Translations under genes and position numbers: made by a program
Shown: positions 60,420 to 64,000 of the stretch, piece after piece
Numbering within the stretch: position 1 is the stretch's first letter
How the letters are laid out: each line of letters starts with the position of its first letter
Notes under the pieces: model-generated
What the model was told of the DNA's origin: nothing
What the model saw: the letters and a program-made list of their open reading frames with translations, nothing else
Databases searched by the model: none
NCBI RefSeq assembly: GCF_010365285.1
Contig: NZ_CP048286.1
Span: forward strand, 3,855,501 to 3,919,500
Origin: Paenibacillus rhizovicinus
GTDB lineage: Bacteria; Bacillota; Bacilli; Paenibacillales; Paenibacillaceae
Reading direction: 5' to 3'
Length of the DNA stretch: 64,000 nt

Positions 60420-62852
60420 ATGCCGAATTTTTCGGCCTTTAATCCGAATCCGGACAAATTGCGCACCTTAATATTCGGTCAGGATGCGACGCTGACGCCG
60501 CAGCCGGTAGCAACGGATACGGAAGGCCATATACTGAATATTATTTTGGATGGCACGCTTAGCAATGTGTCGATTTCAGGCGGGACGGTGTCGGTCGGCA
60601 CGATCGACAATTTGCTAAACGGTACGATCACGAGCGTGATGGGAGCGACGATCACAGCGGGCACGTTGACGAGCGTGCTTGGGGCGACGATCACGGCAGG
60701 AACGTTGACCAACTTGCTGAACGGTACGATCACGAGCGTGATGGGAGCGACAATTACAGCAGGTACGGTGGCGATCTCCGGCGGAACGGTGACGGTCGGT
60801 ACGATCGATAACCTGCTGGACGGAACGTTGACCAGCGTGATGGGAGCGACGATTACAGCAGGTACGCTCGACAACTTGCTGGATGGTACGATCACGAGCG
60901 TCATGGGAGCGACGATCACGGCAGGAACGTTGACGAACTTGCTGAACGGTACGTTAACGAGCGTGCTTGGGGCGACGATCACGGCAGGAACGTTGACCAA
61001 CTTGCTGAACGGTACGATTACGAGCGTGCTTGGGGCGACGATCACGGCGGGCACGTTGACGAACTTGCTGAATGGTACGATTACAAGTGTCATGGGAGCG
61101 ACAATCACAGCTGGTACGGTGGCGATCTCCGGCGGTACGGTGACGGTCGGCACGATCGATAATCTACTGGATGGTACACTGACGAGCGTGATGGGGGCGA
61201 CGATTACAGCAGGTACGCTCGACAACTTGCTGGATGGTACGATCACGAGCGTCATGGGAGCGACGATCACAGCAGGAACGTTGACGAACTTATTGAACGG
61301 TACGATTACGAGCGTGCTTGGGGCGACGATCACGGCGGGCACGTTGACGAACTTGCTGAACGGTACGATCACGAGTGTAATGGGAGCCACGATCACAGCC
61401 GGTACGGTGGCGATCTCCGGCGGTACGGTGACGGTCGGCACGATCGATAACCTGCTGGACGGAACGTTGACTAGCGTCATGGGAGCGACAATTACAGCAG
61501 GTACGCTCGACAACTTGCTGGATGGTACGATCACGAGCGTCATGGGAGCGACGATCACAGCAGGAACGTTGACGAACTTATTGAACGGTACGATTACGAG
61601 CGTGCTTGGGGCGACGATCACGGCGGGCACGTTGACGAACTTGCTGAACGGTACGATCACGAGTGTAATGGGAGCCACGATCACAGCCGGTACGGTGGCG
61701 ATCTCCGGCGGTACGGTGACGGTCGGCACGATCGATAACCTGCTGGACGGAACGTTGACTAGCGTCATGGGAGCGACAATTACAGCAGGTACGCTCGACA
61801 ACTTGCTGGATGGTACGATCACGAGCGTCATGGGAGCGACGATCACAGCAGGAACGTTGACGAACTTACTGAACGGTACGATTACGAGCGTGCTTGGGGC
61901 GACGATCACGGCAGGAACGCTGACGAACTTGCTGAACGGTACGATCACGAGTGTAATGGGAGCCACGATCACAGCCGGTACGGTGGCGATCTCCGGCGGT
62001 ACGGTGACGGTCGGCACGATCGATAATCTACTGGATGGTACACTGACGAGCGTGATGGGGGCGACGATTACAGCAGGTACGCTCGACAACTTGCTGGATG
62101 GTACGATTACGAGCGTCATGGGAGCAACGATCACAGCAGGAACGTTGACGAACTTACTGAACGGTACGATTACGAGCGTGCTTGGGGCGACGATCACGGC
62201 AGGAACGCTGACGAACTTGCTAAACGGTACGATCACGAGTGTAATGGGAGCCACGATCACAGCCGGTACGGTGGCGATCTCCGGCGGTACGGTGACGGTC
62301 GGCACGATCGATAACCTGCTGGACGGAACGTTGACCAGCGTGATGGGAGCAACGATCACGGCGGGCACGTTGACGAACTTGCTGAACGGCACGATTACGA
62401 GCGTGCTCGGAGCAACGATTACGGCGGGAACGCTGACGAACTTGCTGAACGGAACGATCACGAGCGTGCTTGGAGCAACGATTACGGCCGGTACGTTAAG
62501 CAGCGTAACGTCGATTTCGCAAAAAAGCTTCATTGAACAGGCGAACACCTCGCTCGTAACGGGCAATGCCTTTACATCTCTGAATCCGGTGACGACGAGC
62601 GTGCTCGGAACGTATTCCTTCTTCGTGTATAACCGGGGTCCCGGCACGAACAAAGCGGATGCCCGCGTAGAGATCAGCGCCGACGGCACCAACTGGTATG
62701 CGGATGTCGACACGTCGACGGGCATATCTTCCGGCAGCGTGGACGTTCTCGTGCCGCAGCGGTTCTTGAAGTACACCCGGCTCTCCTATCGTTCGGCGGC
62801 TTCGGGCAGCCCGACGACCATCGATGTCTATTTTAACGCGCAAGGCACTTAA
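60420..62852 (+). CDS. giant nested-repeat beta-fibre protein with DUF6385-like C-terminal domain
   Basis: An 810-residue protein. Residues 1-45 are a leader (MPNFSAFNPNPDKLRTLIFG, ATDTEGHILNIILDG) with no signal peptide. Residues about 50-700 are nearly uninterrupted 21-residue repeats of the form GTLTNLLNGTITSVMGATIT(A), punctuated by a 12-residue GTVAISGGTVTV spacer. The last ~110 residues form the domain shared with the gene at 59931. The pattern predicts a long beta-solenoid rod. There are no Cys residues in the repeats. GAGG precedes the ATG. It is followed after 17 bases by a glycosyltransferase, and the repeats are Thr/Ser/Asn-rich, so glycosylation is plausible. Confidence 0.85.
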   Translation: MPNFSAFNPNPDKLRTLIFGQDATLTPQPVATDTEGHILNIILDGTLSNVSISGGTVSVGTIDNLLNGTITSVMGATITAGTLTSVLGATITAGTLTNLLNGTITSVMGATITAGTVAISGGTVTVGTIDNLLDGTLTSVMGATITAGTLDNLLDGTITSVMGATITAGTLTNLLNGTLTSVLGATITAGTLTNLLNGTITSVLGATITAGTLTNLLNGTITSVMGATITAGTVAISGGTVTVGTIDNLLDGTLTSVMGATITAGTLDNLLDGTITSVMGATITAGTLTNLLNGTITSVLGATITAGTLTNLLNGTITSVMGATITAGTVAISGGTVTVGTIDNLLDGTLTSVMGATITAGTLDNLLDGTITSVMGATITAGTLTNLLNGTITSVLGATITAGTLTNLLNGTITSVMGATITAGTVAISGGTVTVGTIDNLLDGTLTSVMGATITAGTLDNLLDGTITSVMGATITAGTLTNLLNGTITSVLGATITAGTLTNLLNGTITSVMGATITAGTVAISGGTVTVGTIDNLLDGTLTSVMGATITAGTLDNLLDGTITSVMGATITAGTLTNLLNGTITSVLGATITAGTLTNLLNGTITSVMGATITAGTVAISGGTVTVGTIDNLLDGTLTSVMGATITAGTLTNLLNGTITSVLGATITAGTLTNLLNGTITSVLGATITAGTLSSVTSISQKSFIEQANTSLVTGNAFTSLNPVTTSVLGTYSFFVYNRGPGTNKADARVEISADGTNWYADVDTSTGISSGSVDVLVPQRFLKYTRLSYRSAASGSPTTIDVYFNAQGT
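60771..62505 (+). repeat. nested tandem repeat: 63-bp units in 288-bp higher-order blocks
   Basis: The marker GCGATCTCCGG occurs at 60771, 61122, 61410, 61698, 61986 and 62274. The last four intervals are exactly 288 bp (96 codons: one 12-residue spacer plus four 21-residue units), and the first is 351 bp (five units). The blocks from 61410 and 61698 are nearly identical in DNA, so block number is expected to vary by recombination or slippage. Confidence 0.92.
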
Positions 62853-62869
62853 AATGGGAGCGTGATTCC

Positions 62870-64000
62870 ATGCTGCTCGGCATTCATGTCCTGGCTTGCA
62901 ACGAAGAAGACGTCCTTGGCCGCTGTCTCGGGAGCGTACAGGGACTCGCGGATGAGATTGTCGTTACGGACACCGGCTCCATGGACGGGACGATCGACAT
63001 TGCCAACGCGTTCGGGGCAAGAGTTGTCCGGGCGGCATGGGAGGATGATTTTGCGGCGGCGCGCAATGCAGGGCTGGATGCGGCGCGTACGGTGTGGGTG
63101 CTCGTGTTGGATGCGGACGAATGGCTGGACGCCGGAGTGGACCGGGCAAGCCTTCGCCGCCTCTTGCGCGAGGCGCAGAGCGACAGCTTGTCACTCGTCA
63201 TTGAAAACCGCTATGGTCATGGAGCAAGCGATCTGTTGTCGCATGATGCGGTGCGGCTGTTCCGGGCAGATTGCGGCTTTCGCTATACCGGCGTCATTCA
63301 TGAGCAGCTTGTCCGGCCAGGGATTCAGCCGTACGCGGTTGACGGGCCGCCGAGCGGGCTTCGTCTCCGGCATGACGGCTATTTGCCGGAAAAGATGGCA
63401 CGCAAGGCGAAGGCTGCGCGCAATCTCCGCTTAATCGGCAAGGCGCTGCGCCTCGAACCGGATCATCCGTTCCATTTGTACAATCAAGGTGTTGCGTTCT
63501 GTCAATTGAACAAGCCAAAGGATGCCGCGGCGGCATTTGCTTTGGCTTGTTTGTTTGCGCCGGCAGACGCGCCATATCGGGAGATGCTCATTCGGGACCG
63601 GGCCAAAACGCTGCTGGCGCTGGGCGATGCCGACGGCGCGTCTGCCTTGCTGCATCGGGAGGTTGACCGATACGCCGATTATCCGGACGTCCAGCTAGCG
63701 TACGGCGACAGTCTCATGGCCCAGCGGCGCGCGGCGGATGCGCGCAGCGCTTATGAAGCGGCACTGCGCGCGGGCGATGCCTCGCGCGGCGCCGTGCGGG
63801 AAGCGGGCGCGGGAACCTATCGCGCCCGCTGCGGGCTTGCGGCTGCGGAGGCCGCGCTTGGCCGCGGCGAGCACGCGCTGCGCTTGTACGCGGCGGCGGC
63901 CAAGGAAGCGCCGCGTTACGGGCCTGCCCTGGCCGGCTGGGCGGAGCAGCTGCAGGCCGCGGGCGAGGGCGACGAAGCCATCCACGAAGCGCTGGCTTCG
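62870..64000 (+). CDS. family 2 glycosyltransferase with TPR-like C-terminal part, cut by window end
   Basis: An open frame of 377 codons runs from ATG 62870 to the last base without stop, so the 3' end lies outside. The N-terminal GT-A domain has HVLACNEEDVLGRCL, VVTDTGSMDGT (DTGSxDGT) and LVLDADEWLD (DxD-type), typical of SunS-like family 2 enzymes. From about residue 190 the sequence becomes alpha-helical, Ala-rich and TPR-like (NQGVAFCQLNKPKDAAAAF, YGDSLMAQRRAADARSAYEAAL). GGGAG precedes the ATG. It follows the repeat gene by 17 bases, so it is the likely modifier of that protein. Confidence 0.85.
   Translation, partial: MLLGIHVLACNEEDVLGRCLGSVQGLADEIVVTDTGSMDGTIDIANAFGARVVRAAWEDDFAAARNAGLDAARTVWVLVLDADEWLDAGVDRASLRRLLREAQSDSLSLVIENRYGHGASDLLSHDAVRLFRADCGFRYTGVIHEQLVRPGIQPYAVDGPPSGLRLRHDGYLPEKMARKAKAARNLRLIGKALRLEPDHPFHLYNQGVAFCQLNKPKDAAAAFALACLFAPADAPYREMLIRDRAKTLLALGDADGASALLHREVDRYADYPDVQLAYGDSLMAQRRAADARSAYEAALRAGDASRGAVREAGAGTYRARCGLAAAEAALGRGEHALRLYAAAAKEAPRYGPALAGWAEQLQAAGEGDEAIHEALAS

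Noticed and set aside
60479..62776. 765-codon open frame antisense to the repeat gene
   Set aside because: It exists because the repeats have no stops on the opposite strand; the sense frame has the start, ribosome binding site and a recognisable folded C-terminus.

Overview
The window looks like a chromosomal segment of a GC-rich, endospore-forming Firmicute of the Paenibacillaceae (Paenibacillus or Cohnella type). The evidence is strong purine-rich Shine-Dalgarno sites with frequent GTG and TTG starts, short hairpin-plus-T terminators, and the gene content: futalosine menaquinone genes, bacterial NO synthase, CcdC, OhrR, copper-amine-oxidase-like stalk domain proteins, a permease-prefix/SEDS fusion and a YuzB-like DUF1450 protein. 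I see no rRNA, tRNA, CRISPR array, transposase or integrase. Most of it reads as ordinary core and accessory chromosome, with short operons and many single genes.

Layout. 1-9.2 kb: the 3' part of a GH38 alpha-mannosidase, DbpA helicase, a CPxC flavoprotein, an MBL hydrolase, the mqnB-mqnD pair and a quinone-oxidoreductase-like enzyme. 9.4-17.4 kb: a very acidic small protein, a TauE/SafE permease, an AraC regulator with a GH99-like gene, a VOC protein behind a promoter with a LexA (SOS) box, a Bcr/CflA-type exporter, a 51-bp repeat array, and a secreted beta-propeller protein. 17.5-29 kb: a LysR gene split by an in-frame TGA, a CHASE-GGDEF-EAL protein, adenosine deaminase, a ThiF/MoeB-like enzyme, a cold-shock gene with a structured leader, an AI-2E-family permease and a 1251-residue hybrid kinase with three receivers. 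29-41 kb: an XPD-like helicase fused to a nuclease-like domain, a phosphoesterase overlapping a TetM-like GTPase, an Old Yellow Enzyme, NO synthase with a coupled small membrane protein, and a three-gene operon with ApbE and a ferric-reductase-like membrane protein. 41-58.5 kb: CshA-type helicase with a repetitive RG-rich tail, PadR with a SEDS fusion, a sugar oxidoreductase/isomerase pair, aldo-keto reductase, secreted stalk and Gmad2-like proteins, a GAVAIG-repeat protein, TagA-type glycosyltransferase, ferritin, a Fur-box DUF1450 gene, CcdC and OhrR.

The most distinctive region is 58.6-64.0 kb. Two paralogous small proteins ending in WWE are transcribed leftward. Divergent from them lie a small domain protein, an 810-residue protein made almost entirely of nested beta-type repeats and ending in the same domain, and directly behind it a family-2 glycosyltransferase that runs off the window end. 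I infer a glycosylated surface or spore-surface fibre locus; this is inference, not demonstrated.

Regulatory sequence worth trusting: an SOS box inside the promoter at 13604-13632, a Fur box overlapping a near-consensus promoter at 56530-56558, an OhrR-type palindrome just downstream of the ohrR promoter, a LysR-type inverted repeat at 17460-17483, and many intrinsic terminators.
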